Position numbers and translations under genes: made by a program. The notes under the pieces are model-generated. The model saw only the letters and a list, made by a program, of their open reading frames with translations. It had not been told where the DNA came from and made no database searches. This document shows positions 1 through 7,844 of a stretch of DNA of 19,718 bases, piece by piece (the first letter of the stretch is position 1; each line of letters starts with the position of its first letter). This DNA is from Pelobacter sp. UBA5610 (GTDB lineage Bacteria; Desulfobacterota; Desulfuromonadia; Desulfuromonadales; Syntrophotaleaceae), in the NCBI GenBank assembly GCA_002424645.1, contig DIKU01000116.1, positions 76,680-96,397 of the forward strand. The letters run 5' to 3'.

Positions 1-1986
1 CGGGTGGTGGTATCGACCAACACCATCAACCTGCAGGAACAGCTGATTCGTAAAGATCTGCCGTTCCTGCAGCGGGTCGCGGGCCTTGAATTTCGCGCGG
101 TGCTGGTCAAAGGACGCAACAACTATCTATGCCGACGGCGGGCGGAGACGGCACGCCTGGAACCGGGGTTGTTCGACGATGAATTAAGTGGTGAACTTGC
201 CGCGGTTCTGGAATGGGCGGCGGCTACCCATGAAGGGTCGCGCGAGGAGTTGACTTTTATGCCTCGCCTTGAGGTGTGGGAAGAGGTTCGCTGCGAGGCC
301 GATCAGTGTGCGCGGGTTCGGTGCAATCATTACGGCGCCTGTTTTTTTCATAAGGCCCGTCGACAAGCCGCCCAGGCCGATCTGCTGGTGGTCAACCACG
401 CCCTGTTGTTGTCGGATCTGGCTTTGCGCCATCAGACCGACAATTACAGTACCGCCGCGGTTTTGCCACCCTTCGATCGTATCGTGCTCGATGAAGCGCA
501 TCATCTCGAGGACGTCGCCACCCATTATTTCGCCTCGCAGGTAACGCGCTATGCGTTTGCCAGGGTGCTGGGAAAATTACGTCACCCGCGCAAACCGGAC
601 AAGGGCTTGCTACCGCGTTTCATCAATATGCTGGCACGGGAACTGCCGGATACCGAGGATGTACTGTATCGGAGCAATTACGAAGCTATCGAGGCTTTGT
701 CGGCCGGCAGCCACGCACTTTACGATCAGGCTCTGCAGACTCTCGAAGGGGTAGGGCTGGATCTGGCCGCAGCTTGCGGTACCGGTGTCGGCCAGGATGA
801 GTTGCGTCGGCGGGTGGTTCCGGAACTGACAGCCGGCGAATTCTGGCCTTCGGCCGTGGAGCGTATCCGGGATCTGGCAGCTGCCAGTGCCACCTTGGCA
901 GCGGACCTGGAAGCGCTGCTCAAGGCCAGCGAAAAGCTGCCGGAGGCGGTGGCGGACAAATTGGTTTCGCCCCTGACCGATCTGCGCGGGGTTGCCGACC
1001 GGTTGGCCTGCATCGCCGGCGACCTGAGGTTTTTTATTGCCCGCGACGAGCGCACCTGCGCCTGGTTCGAGGTGGTGGAGGGGCGCATAGGTCGCGGACG
1101 GGGAGTGATAACCCGCCTGTGCACGGCTCCCCTGGAGGTCGCCGGACAACTTAAAGAAGGGCTTTACGACCGGTTTCGCAGCGTGGTGCTGACCAGCGCC
1201 ACGCTGGCGGTTGGAGATTCGTTTCAATATCTGAAAAGCCGCGTGGGACTAGACCGGGTCGAGGCAGACCGGGTGCGCGAATTGCTGCTCCATTCGCCCT
1301 TCGATTTCGCAAGTCAGGCGTTGGTGGTGGTGCCGACCGATGTGCCCGAACCGGGGCGCGCAGGGTATCCTGCCATGGTTCGCGATCTGGTGGAACGCGC
1401 CGTGGTGGCGGCCGATGGTCGCACCTTTGCCCTGTTTACCGCGTACGGACTGTTGCGCCAGGTGCATGGCGAACTGTCGCCGGTGCTGCAGGCGCGCGGT
1501 TATCGCTGCCTGCGCCAGGGCGAAGCCAATCGCCATCGCCTGCTGAAGACTTTTGCCGAAGATGAGACCAGCGTGCTGTTCGCCACCGATTCCTTCTGGG
1601 AGGGGGTCGATGTGCCGGGACGCGCGCTGGAACAGGTGATCATCACCCGTTTGCCGTTCAAGGTCCCCACGGAACCGGTACTGGAAGCTCGCGCCGAGGC
1701 GATAACCGCGGCCGGGGGCGATCCTTTCATGCAATACACCGTGCCGCAGGCCGTCATCAAGTTCAAGCAGGGGTTCGGTCGCCTGATCCGGCATCGCGAA
1801 GATCGGGGCGTCGTCCTGATTCTCGACAGCCGTGTGGTCAATAAGGGTTATGGACGCATCTTTTTACGTTCCCTGCCCGATGTACCTCTGGCCAAGGGAC
1901 GCACCGAGGAGGTCATGCAGGCCTTGGCCGCGTTTCTGACGCAGGATCTGCAGGATGGCGAGCAACCGTTGCAGGAGCCTTGGTAG
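1..1986 (+). CDS. dinG: DinG-family ATP-dependent DNA helicase with Fe-S cluster (5' end outside window)
   Basis: Superfamily 2 helicase of the DinG/XPD type, expected to unwind DNA 5'-3' in repair or clearance of R-loops and replication blocks. The frame is open from base 1, and the first residues (VVVSTNTINLQEQL) are helicase motif Ia, so the Walker A motif and true start lie upstream. Counting the first codon as residue 1, Fe-S cysteines fit C44, C103, C108 and C114, the usual spacing of one distant Cys then Cys-x4-Cys-x5-Cys; C98 is an extra cysteine. DEAH is at 164-167, motif III (LTSAT) near 397-401, motif V (SFWEGVD) follows residue 530, and motif VI (QGFGRLIR) starts at 590. The gene ends with TAG, 102 bases before hldD. 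YoaA-like paralogues cannot be excluded without the N-terminus, and neither can an N-terminal nuclease domain. Confidence 0.92.
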   Translation, partial: RVVVSTNTINLQEQLIRKDLPFLQRVAGLEFRAVLVKGRNNYLCRRRAETARLEPGLFDDELSGELAAVLEWAAATHEGSREELTFMPRLEVWEEVRCEADQCARVRCNHYGACFFHKARRQAAQADLLVVNHALLLSDLALRHQTDNYSTAAVLPPFDRIVLDEAHHLEDVATHYFASQVTRYAFARVLGKLRHPRKPDKGLLPRFINMLARELPDTEDVLYRSNYEAIEALSAGSHALYDQALQTLEGVGLDLAAACGTGVGQDELRRRVVPELTAGEFWPSAVERIRDLAAASATLAADLEALLKASEKLPEAVADKLVSPLTDLRGVADRLACIAGDLRFFIARDERTCAWFEVVEGRIGRGRGVITRLCTAPLEVAGQLKEGLYDRFRSVVLTSATLAVGDSFQYLKSRVGLDRVEADRVRELLLHSPFDFASQALVVVPTDVPEPGRAGYPAMVRDLVERAVVAADGRTFALFTAYGLLRQVHGELSPVLQARGYRCLRQGEANRHRLLKTFAEDETSVLFATDSFWEGVDVPGRALEQVIITRLPFKVPTEPVLEARAEAITAAGGDPFMQYTVPQAVIKFKQGFGRLIRHREDRGVVLILDSRVVNKGYGRIFLRSLPDVPLAKGRTEEVMQALAAFLTQDLQDGEQPLQEPW

Positions 1987-2001
1987 CAGGCCGCTTTGTG
2001 C

Positions 2002-2030
2002 TTGCGCCACCGTAAGCCGCATGCTAGAAG
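2002..2030 (+). promoter_or_regulatory. weak candidate sigma-70 promoter for hldD
   Basis: TTGCGC at 2002-2007 and TAGAAG at 2025-2030 are separated by 17 bases, matching the -35 and -10 consensus at three and four of six positions. It lies about 60 bases before the hldD start, in the only gap between dinG and hldD. The match is weak and may be chance. Confidence 0.25.
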
Positions 2031-2041
2031 ACCAGAAGACC

Positions 2042-2060
2042 GGTCGGTTGTTTGCCGACC
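2042..2060 (+). other. small stem-loop in the dinG-hldD gap
   Basis: GGTCGG (2042-2047) and CCGACC (2055-2060) form a perfect 6-bp stem with a 7-base loop. No U-tract follows, so a standard intrinsic terminator is unlikely. It sits just ahead of the hldD ribosome binding site (AAGGAGA, 2074-2080) and could be part of the hldD leader. A tandem 8-base repeat (AGAAGACC twice, 2026-2041) lies directly before it. Confidence 0.4.
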
Positions 2061-2088
2061 CAAAGTCATAAACAAGGAGAAATTATTT

Positions 2089-3045
2089 ATGCTTATCGTC
2101 ACCGGCGGGGCCGGTTTTATCGGCAGTAATATTGTTCAAGCCCTTAATGCGCGCGGGCGTCAGGATATCCTGGTCGTCGACGATCTGACCGACGGCACCA
2201 AGTTTGCCAACATTGCCGATGCGCAATTGTGCGATTATCTTGATAAAAACGAATTTCTGGCCCGTATCAAGGCCGGTGACAGCTTTGGCGGAAAGGTCGA
2301 AGCCATCATCCATCAGGGGGCCTGTTCGACCACCACCGAGTGGGACGGCCGCTACATGATGGAGACCAACTACGCTTATTCCAAAACCCTGCTGCATTAT
2401 TGTCTGGAGCGGCGTATCCCGTTTCTGTATGCCTCCAGCGCGGCGACCTACGGTGGCGGCCAGGTGTTTCGCGAGGAGCCGCAATTCGAGAGGCCGCTTA
2501 ATGTCTACGGGTACTCCAAGGTGATGTTCGACCAATATGTGCGGCGGCTTCTTCCACAGGCCGACAGCCAGGTGGCAGGGTTTCGCTACTTCAATGTCTA
2601 CGGCCCCCGCGAGCAGCACAAGGGCAGCATGGCCAGCGTTGCTTTTCATCTGCGCAATCAGCTTCTCAAGGAAGGCAAAGTCAAACTGTTTGAAGGGTGC
2701 GACGGCTATGGTGACGGTGAGCAGCGCCGTGATTTTATCTATGTCGGCGACGTGGTTGATGTCAATCTCTGGTTCCTGGATCATCCGCAGGTGTCGGGTA
2801 TTTACAATGTCGGCACCGGTCGCAGCCAGACCTTCAACGATGTGGCCCATGCCGTCCTGACGGCCCACGGTGAAGGCGACCTTCACTATGTACCGTTTCC
2901 CGAGCATCTCAAAGGGCACTATCAGAGTTTCACCGAGGCGGATTTGACCCGTTTGCGCAATGCCGGGTTCGACGGTCAATTCCTGACCGTGGAAGAGGGT
3001 GTGGCCCGCTACATGGCATGGCTTGGTCAGAGCGACAAACTCTGA
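2089..3045 (+). CDS. hldD: ADP-L-glycero-D-manno-heptose 6-epimerase
   Basis: Converts ADP-D-glycero-D-manno-heptose to the L-glycero form used for the lipopolysaccharide inner core; cytoplasmic, NADP-dependent, extended SDR fold. The 318-residue protein starts with the Rossmann motif TGGAGFIG (residues 5-12). It also has STTTEWDGRYMM, YASSAATYG, the catalytic Y140-x3-K144 (NVYGYSK) and RYFNVYGPREQHKGSMASV, all hallmarks of HldD; length is close to the roughly 310 residues of E. coli. I chose the ATG at 2089 because AAGGAGA lies 8 bases before it and the homology begins there; an upstream in-frame start at 1996 would add 31 residues unlike the family. No other LPS genes are adjacent. It implies a heptose-containing LPS. 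Confidence 0.96.
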   Translation: MLIVTGGAGFIGSNIVQALNARGRQDILVVDDLTDGTKFANIADAQLCDYLDKNEFLARIKAGDSFGGKVEAIIHQGACSTTTEWDGRYMMETNYAYSKTLLHYCLERRIPFLYASSAATYGGGQVFREEPQFERPLNVYGYSKVMFDQYVRRLLPQADSQVAGFRYFNVYGPREQHKGSMASVAFHLRNQLLKEGKVKLFEGCDGYGDGEQRRDFIYVGDVVDVNLWFLDHPQVSGIYNVGTGRSQTFNDVAHAVLTAHGEGDLHYVPFPEHLKGHYQSFTEADLTRLRNAGFDGQFLTVEEGVARYMAWLGQSDKL

Positions 3046-3103
3046 GCTGACAGTGTTTGTTGCGTAATGATCCGTGCACAATCTGTCGGCAAGGAGGGAT
3101 GGT

Positions 3104-3997
3104 ATGAAGGCGCTGTTTTGCAGAGCGAGCAACAGTCTGGTTTTCTGGTTGTTGCTCGATCTGACCTACCTGGTGGTTTTTTTGCTGCTATCGGGACAGG
3201 CCCTCTTGCCCCTCAGGAGCTTTTTTGTAGCCCATGCCGCCGGTATCGCAGTTGGGACCACGGTCATGTTTACCGGGGTCGGCGCCGGGGTGGTGTGGTT
3301 TCCGTTTTTCACTCTGGTCGGATTTCATCCGGCCGAGGCGGCGTCCTTTTCTTTGTTCAATCAGATGGCCGGCAAGGGCAGCGGGTCCCTGAAGTACCTG
3401 CGTGAGAAGATGGTCGATATGCCTGTGGCGTTAAGCTGTATCCCCTGGGCCGTATTGGGGGTGTCGGCCGGGTATCTGGCCGGATTCGTAGCTCCTCGTC
3501 GTTATGACCGCTGGCTTTTACTGCTCTTTGCCGCGGTGGTGCTCTATCTGCTGGTGGCCATGCTGGCAGGGCGCAAGGGCGTTTTTTCGCCCGATGCCGA
3601 AGCATCGGCATCGCGTCCCAATCGTCTGTTGGTCACCGGCTCGTCTTTTTTTACCGGGATATTGAGTGTGGGGACCAGCGATTGGCTGATTCCCCATATG
3701 GTCAGGCGTTTACGCATGCCGGTCAGTCAGGCGGTGGCCACCGGTATATTTGTCATGTTTTCTACGGCGGTTATTTTCTGGTTGCTGATTGTTGTCAGTG
3801 TCATGTCGGGATGGCGCGACTGGCCGCAAAATCCACCGATTCTGTTAGGCACCGTCCCCGGGGTCATTCTCGGAGGACAGATAGGGTCGCGACTGATTCG
3901 CTTTCCCCGTCTAAAGTATTGTCAATCGGCGGTTTTTGTGGGCATATTGGTCCTGTCGGCCGGACATATGATCTGGGAGTTTTTCCACCGCGGTTGA
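3104..3997 (+). CDS. TauE/SafE-family membrane protein (putative anion/sulfur-compound permease)
   Basis: Polytopic inner-membrane protein of 297 residues. Members of this family (TauE, SafE, YfcA types) are proposed exporters or permeases for sulfite, sulfonates or related organic anions; the substrate here cannot be told from sequence. The family's two-repeat layout is visible. The first repeat has GTTVMFTGVGAGVVWFP around residues 51-67 followed by an FNQMAGKGSGS segment; the second has GTSDWLIPHMVRRL from residue 190. About eight hydrophobic segments are present, with an extra N-terminal one (about 9-30) that makes it longer than the common 250-260 residues. The ATG at 3104 has AAGGAGG at 3091-3097; a GTG ten codons earlier (3074) lacks a ribosome binding site. 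It stands 58 bases after hldD and 55 before the methyltransferase. Confidence 0.8.
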   Translation: MKALFCRASNSLVFWLLLDLTYLVVFLLLSGQALLPLRSFFVAHAAGIAVGTTVMFTGVGAGVVWFPFFTLVGFHPAEAASFSLFNQMAGKGSGSLKYLREKMVDMPVALSCIPWAVLGVSAGYLAGFVAPRRYDRWLLLLFAAVVLYLLVAMLAGRKGVFSPDAEASASRPNRLLVTGSSFFTGILSVGTSDWLIPHMVRRLRMPVSQAVATGIFVMFSTAVIFWLLIVVSVMSGWRDWPQNPPILLGTVPGVILGGQIGSRLIRFPRLKYCQSAVFVGILVLSAGHMIWEFFHRG

Positions 3998-4020
3998 GAG
4001 TCTTGCGCAACACTTTTAAT
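3994..4020 (+). promoter_or_regulatory. weak candidate sigma-70 promoter before the methyltransferase
   Basis: TTGAGA (3994-3999, overlapping the stop codon of the membrane protein gene) and TTTAAT (4015-4020) each match five of six consensus positions, but the 15-base spacer is short. It would transcribe the methyltransferase and NRDE genes. The support is only pattern matching. Confidence 0.25.
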
Positions 4021-4052
4021 TTCGTCTGAAGGATCCGAAAGGGAATCGCTTC

Positions 4053-4625
4053 ATGGCTGACGATTGGAATAAAATCTGGCAGGAGAGGGCAAACAATGAT
4101 CTGCAGCCCGATCCCTGGCTTCACAAGGTTTTACCGCTGTTGCCGTCCGGCCGCGTTTTGGATCTGGCCTGCGGCCGTGGGCGCAATGCGTTGTTTCTGG
4201 CCGAACATGGTTATGCGGTAACGGCGGTTGATGCCTCCGTGGAAGCATTGGCGCAACTGGCGGGCGAAGCGCAGCAGCGGGGTCTTCATATTACGCAGAT
4301 ACAACAGGATCTGGAACAGCAGCCGCGCCTGGCGCTGCCTCCTTTTGATCTGGTCATACAGTTTTTTTATCTGCAGCGTTCCCTGTTGCCTGAATTGCAC
4401 CGTTTGGTCCGGCCCGGCGGCGTAGCGGTGGTACGAACCTTCAGCCATGCCGGTGATTTTCCCGGCGGGCCGGGAAATCCGGACTTTTCATTGCAGCCCG
4501 GCGAATTGCTGCGAATGTTTGCCGGATGGCAGGTGCTGATCCATGAAGAGGGTCTGGATCAAGGCCATCGTGGCGGCGGCCTGGCCGGTATCGTGGCGCG
4601 GCGTCCGCTGCATGGAGTTGCCTGA
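4053..4625 (+). CDS. small class I SAM-dependent methyltransferase (TehB-like)
   Basis: A 190-residue cytoplasmic protein with the Rossmann methyltransferase core. Motif I is VLDLACGRGRNALFLA (from residue 35, acidic D37 and the Gly-rich loop), the acidic end of strand 2 is D60 (VTAVDAS), and the motif IV region is PPFDLVIQFFYLQRSLLPEL. A post-core LVRPGGVAVVRTF segment follows. N-terminal DDWNKIWQERANND and overall size resemble small methyltransferases often annotated as tellurite-resistance TehB-like, but such proteins methylate many substrates and I cannot assign one. The start ATG at 4053 has a modest purine-rich stretch (GAAAGGGA) about 8 bases ahead. The stop is 2 bases before the next gene, so the two are probably co-translated. 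Confidence 0.82.
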   Translation: MADDWNKIWQERANNDLQPDPWLHKVLPLLPSGRVLDLACGRGRNALFLAEHGYAVTAVDASVEALAQLAGEAQQRGLHITQIQQDLEQQPRLALPPFDLVIQFFYLQRSLLPELHRLVRPGGVAVVRTFSHAGDFPGGPGNPDFSLQPGELLRMFAGWQVLIHEEGLDQGHRGGGLAGIVARRPLHGVA

Positions 4626-4627
4626 CC

Positions 4628-5392
4628 GTGTGCCTGATCGTGGTGGGACATTGCATGCATCCCGATTATCCCCTGGTGCTGGCCGCCAACCGGGACGAGT
4701 ACTACCAACGACCGACGGCGGCGGCGGATTTCTGGTCTCAGGCGCCTGAGATTCTCGCCGGGCGCGATCTGCAAGGCGGTGGTACCTGGCTGGGGGTAAC
4801 CCGGCAGGGGCGCTGGGCGGCTCTGACCAATGTGCGCGGAGCCGGGCCCGTACCTTCCGGATATTCGCGGGGCCTTCTGGTGAGCGGGTTTTTGCGCAGT
4901 ACGGACGCGCCGCAGCGCTACCTGGCAAGGGTGGCGAGGTGGGGGCACCGTTTTGCCGGTTTCAACCTGTTGGCCGGAAACTGTTCCGAATTGGGCAGTT
5001 TCTCCAATCGGGATGCCGGTGTGCGCTTGCTCTCCCCCGGTTGTTACGGCCTCAGCAACCATCTTCTGGACAGCCCCTGGCCCAAGGTGGAGCAGGCCAA
5101 AAAGCAATTCAAAGAGGCCCTGACAAGGCCTGGCTTCAAGCTTGACTATCTCTGGCCGGTGTTGTCCGACAGGCGCTTGCCAAAGGCTGGAAGTTTTCCG
5201 GAAACCGGTCTGGATCCTGATCTGGAAAGGGCTCTCGGGGCGATCTTTGTGCAGATTCCTGGCTATGGGACCCGCTGCTCGACCTTGTTGGCGATCGGTC
5301 GGGATGGTCATGTCAATATGGCGGAACGCCGCTATGCAGCGGATGGCACGATCGAGGGTGAAAGTCGCTTTGCTTTTACCCTGGTCTCTTGA
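4628..5392 (+). CDS. NRDE family protein (TANGO2-like)
   Basis: A 254-residue protein of the NRDE/TANGO2 family, named for the Asn-Arg-Asp-Glu motif, here N21-R22-D23-E24. The N-terminus (MCLIVVGHCMHPDYPLVLA) fits the family, with Cys2 immediately after the initiator, where Ntn-hydrolase-like proteins carry a nucleophile. Also visible are RPTAAADFW, AGRDLQGGGTWLGV, GRWAALTNVR, FNLLAG and YGLSNHLLDSPWPKV. The bacterial function is unsettled; eukaryotic TANGO2 has been linked to haem trafficking and to metabolic crises. Translation starts at GTG, 2 bases after the methyltransferase stop, with GGAG at 4614-4617 inside the upstream gene. That start is fixed by the conserved MCLI beginning. The stop codon overlaps the -35 box of the lon promoter candidate. 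Confidence 0.9.
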   Translation: MCLIVVGHCMHPDYPLVLAANRDEYYQRPTAAADFWSQAPEILAGRDLQGGGTWLGVTRQGRWAALTNVRGAGPVPSGYSRGLLVSGFLRSTDAPQRYLARVARWGHRFAGFNLLAGNCSELGSFSNRDAGVRLLSPGCYGLSNHLLDSPWPKVEQAKKQFKEALTRPGFKLDYLWPVLSDRRLPKAGSFPETGLDPDLERALGAIFVQIPGYGTRCSTLLAIGRDGHVNMAERRYAADGTIEGESRFAFTLVS

Positions 5393-5417
5393 CAGATGCA
5401 GAGTTGTTACACATGAT
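5389..5417 (+). promoter_or_regulatory. probable lon promoter
   Basis: A perfect -35 TTGACA (5389-5394, overlapping the NRDE stop codon) is followed after exactly 17 bases by CATGAT (5412-5417, four of six matches to TATAAT). Transcription would start near 5424, giving a 75-base leader with the inverted repeat in it. The -35 region reads CTTGACA, and ACACATGAT slightly resembles a sigma-32 -10 element, so a heat-shock promoter is possible for this protease gene. Confidence 0.5.
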
Positions 5418-5432
5418 GCATAAATGCCAATG

Positions 5433-5474
5433 ATTGCGGGTTCACAACGCCTTTTACCGCTGTGAACCCGCAAT
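5433..5474 (+). repeat. 14-bp perfect inverted repeat in the lon leader
   Basis: ATTGCGGGTTCACA (5433-5446) and TGTGAACCCGCAAT (5461-5474) are exact reverse complements with a 14-base spacer. The element ends 12 bases before the lon ribosome binding site (AAGGAG, 5487-5492). It is not followed by a U-tract, and it is not the CIRCE element (TTAGCACTC/GAGTGCTAA). It could be an operator just downstream of the promoter, a leader RNA hairpin, or a terminator for the upstream NRDE gene acting without a U-run. Confidence 0.85.
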
Positions 5475-5498
5475 AAGAACCATCACAAGGAGCAAGCC

Positions 5499-7844
5499 TT
5501 GCACCAAATTGCCCGTGACATTGAACTTCCCGGCCATTTACCTCTGCTGCCTGTGCGGGATGCGGTGATCTTTCCCCATATGATTCTGCCACTGTTTGTC
5601 GGTCGCAGCCAGTCTTTGGCCGCGGTGGAGCAAGCTCTGGAGGGGGATCGGCTGATCATGCTGGCGTCCCAAAAGGAACTGAGCCAGGAAGACCCCTCAG
5701 CCGAAGATATTTACACGGTGGGTTGCATCGGGATGATCATGCGGTCGCTTAAACTACCCGATGGTCGAAATAAGATCCTGGTACAGGGCCTTACCAAGGC
5801 CCGGATTACGCAATACCTGGGCACCAGTCCCTGCCTTCGTGTCAGCATCGAACCGGTAGAGGACCTTCCACTGGCAGAAGTGTCGTTGGAGATCGAAGCG
5901 TTGCTGCGCGCCGTGCGCGAGCAGTTGACGGAATTGCAGGGCATGGGACGAACGTTGTCCAACGATGTCCTGATGGCCGTGGAAAACATTGAGGACCCCG
6001 GCAGTCTGGCCGATGTGCTGGCCAGCAATCTTGGACTCAAGGTCGCCATTGCCCAGCAGATGCTCGAAATGACCGATCCCATCGAGCGTCTACAGCACGT
6101 TAAGGGGTTGCTGGCCAAGGAACTGGAGCTTGGCAGTCTCCAGCATCGAATTCAGAACCAGGCCCGTGAAGAGATGAGCCGTTCCCAGCGCGAATATTTT
6201 CTGCGTGAGCAGTTGCGTGCCATCCAATCCGAATTGGGCGAAGCCGATGCCAAAGCGGAAGATCTGCTGGAGTTGCGGGCCCAGCTCGATAAGGCCCGGC
6301 TGCCGGCCGAGGTCGGCAAGGAGGCGCATAAGCAGCTGAGGCGTCTGGATACCATGCCTATCGAGGCGGCGGAATATGCCATGCTGCGTACCTATCTGGA
6401 ATGGCTGGCGGAGCTGCCCTGGCAGCGCAGCACCCGTGATAGCATCGATCTGTCCATGGCTCGTGCTATCCTCGACGAAGATCATTATGATCTGGAAAAG
6501 GTCAAGGACCGTATCCTGGAATTTCTGGCGGTGTGCAAGCTTAAAAAGAAACTCAAGGGGCCGATTCTGTGTTTTGTCGGTCCACCGGGGGTTGGCAAGA
6601 CCAGCCTGGGCAAATCGATCGCGCGCGCTCTGGGGCGCAAGTTTGTCCGGGTGTCGCTGGGTGGATTGCGTGACGAGGCGGAGATTCGGGGTCACCGGCG
6701 TACCTATGTCGGCGCCTTGCCCGGGCGTATCATTCAGGGGATGAAACAGGCCGGCAGCAATAACCCGGTATTCATGCTTGACGAGCTGGACAAGGTCGGC
6801 GGCGCCGATTTTCGCGGAGATCCTTCGTCCGCTTTGCTGGAGTTGCTCGATCCGGAGCAGAACCATGCTTTCTCCGACCATTACATCAACCTGCCTTACG
6901 ACCTTTCCAAGGTCATGTTCGTCGCCACGGCCAATGTCCTCGACAACGTGCCGTCGGCGCTCAGGGATCGTCTCGAAGTTATCCGTCTGGCCGGGTACAG
7001 CACCGAACAGAAGCTGGCGATTGCCAGGCGTTACCTGATCCCCCGTCAACGGGAGGCGAACGGCTTGCAGGAAGGGGATGTGGCTTTTTCCCGCACCGCG
7101 CTTCTCAAGGTTATCAGCGAATACACGGCCGAGGCCGGTCTGCGCAACCTGGAGCGCGAACTCGGCAGCATCTGTCGCAAGGTGGCGCGGCGTCGAGCCG
7201 AAGACGATTTGCGGGCCGTGCGGGTCACCGGCGGGACGGTGGCCGGATATCTGGGTCCGCCACGCTATCTGGATGATGAAAAGCTCGGCGAGCATGAGAT
7301 CGGCGTGGTGACAGGTCTGGCCTGGACCGAGGTCGGCGGCCAGATTCTGCATGTCGAGGCCAGCACCATGCCCGGCAGCGGTCAGTTGCACCTGACCGGG
7401 CAGCTCGGATCGGTCATGAAGGAAAGCGCCCAGGCCGCCCTGACCTATGCCCGCTCTCATGCGGAACAATGGGGTATCGACGCCGATTTTCACAAGACCC
7501 TCGATATCCATATCCACGTCCCGGCCGGAGCCATTCCCAAGGACGGGCCCAGTGCCGGAGTCACCATGGTGACGGCGCTGGTATCCATTCTGTCGGGTCG
7601 CCCGGTCAACCGCGAGGTGGCCATGACCGGCGAAATCACCCTGCGGGGCCAGGTACTGGCTATCGGCGGGGTTAAGGAAAAACTGCTGGCGGCGGTGAGG
7701 GCCGGTATGCAAACCGTGGTGCTGCCGCGTCGCAATGAAAAGGATCTGGTCGATGTACCGCCTGCCCTGCGACGCAAGCTGCAGCTGGTGTTTGCCGATC
7801 GTGTGGAAGACGTGCTGGCTGCGGCTCTGCAGGAGGGCGCATGA
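5499..7844 (+). CDS. lon: ATP-dependent Lon protease
   Basis: Homohexameric cytoplasmic AAA+ serine protease that degrades misfolded and specific regulatory proteins. At 781 residues it matches the family (E. coli 784). The LON substrate-binding domain begins at LPLLPVRDAVIFPHM; the Walker A is GPPGVGKT (361-368), Walker B FMLDELD with D428/E429, followed by the sensor regions. The C-terminal protease domain carries the Ser-Lys dyad: S685 in KDGPSAG and K728 in GGVKEK, 43 residues apart as in E. coli. The start is TTG at 5499, chosen because AAGGAG lies 6 bases ahead and the family N-terminus begins there; no ATG fits. A promoter and a strong inverted repeat precede it. The stop overlaps the thiL start by 4 bases. 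The domain pattern is the bacterial LonA type. Confidence 0.98.
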   Translation: MHQIARDIELPGHLPLLPVRDAVIFPHMILPLFVGRSQSLAAVEQALEGDRLIMLASQKELSQEDPSAEDIYTVGCIGMIMRSLKLPDGRNKILVQGLTKARITQYLGTSPCLRVSIEPVEDLPLAEVSLEIEALLRAVREQLTELQGMGRTLSNDVLMAVENIEDPGSLADVLASNLGLKVAIAQQMLEMTDPIERLQHVKGLLAKELELGSLQHRIQNQAREEMSRSQREYFLREQLRAIQSELGEADAKAEDLLELRAQLDKARLPAEVGKEAHKQLRRLDTMPIEAAEYAMLRTYLEWLAELPWQRSTRDSIDLSMARAILDEDHYDLEKVKDRILEFLAVCKLKKKLKGPILCFVGPPGVGKTSLGKSIARALGRKFVRVSLGGLRDEAEIRGHRRTYVGALPGRIIQGMKQAGSNNPVFMLDELDKVGGADFRGDPSSALLELLDPEQNHAFSDHYINLPYDLSKVMFVATANVLDNVPSALRDRLEVIRLAGYSTEQKLAIARRYLIPRQREANGLQEGDVAFSRTALLKVISEYTAEAGLRNLERELGSICRKVARRRAEDDLRAVRVTGGTVAGYLGPPRYLDDEKLGEHEIGVVTGLAWTEVGGQILHVEASTMPGSGQLHLTGQLGSVMKESAQAALTYARSHAEQWGIDADFHKTLDIHIHVPAGAIPKDGPSAGVTMVTALVSILSGRPVNREVAMTGEITLRGQVLAIGGVKEKLLAAVRAGMQTVVLPRRNEKDLVDVPPALRRKLQLVFADRVEDVLAAALQEGA

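Noticed and set aside
2083..3132. Minus-strand open frame of about 349 codons covering hldD
   Set aside because: It mirrors hldD almost exactly, shows no known motifs, and hldD is unmistakable.
5433..5474. CIRCE element or classic intrinsic terminator before lon
   Set aside because: The arms do not match the CIRCE sequence, and no run of T follows the stem on either strand.
6090..7712. Long open frame (540 codons) on the minus strand inside lon
   Set aside because: Lon is intact on the + strand with all catalytic motifs; the antisense frame has no recognisable domain or ribosome binding site and is a by-product of GC-rich codon usage.
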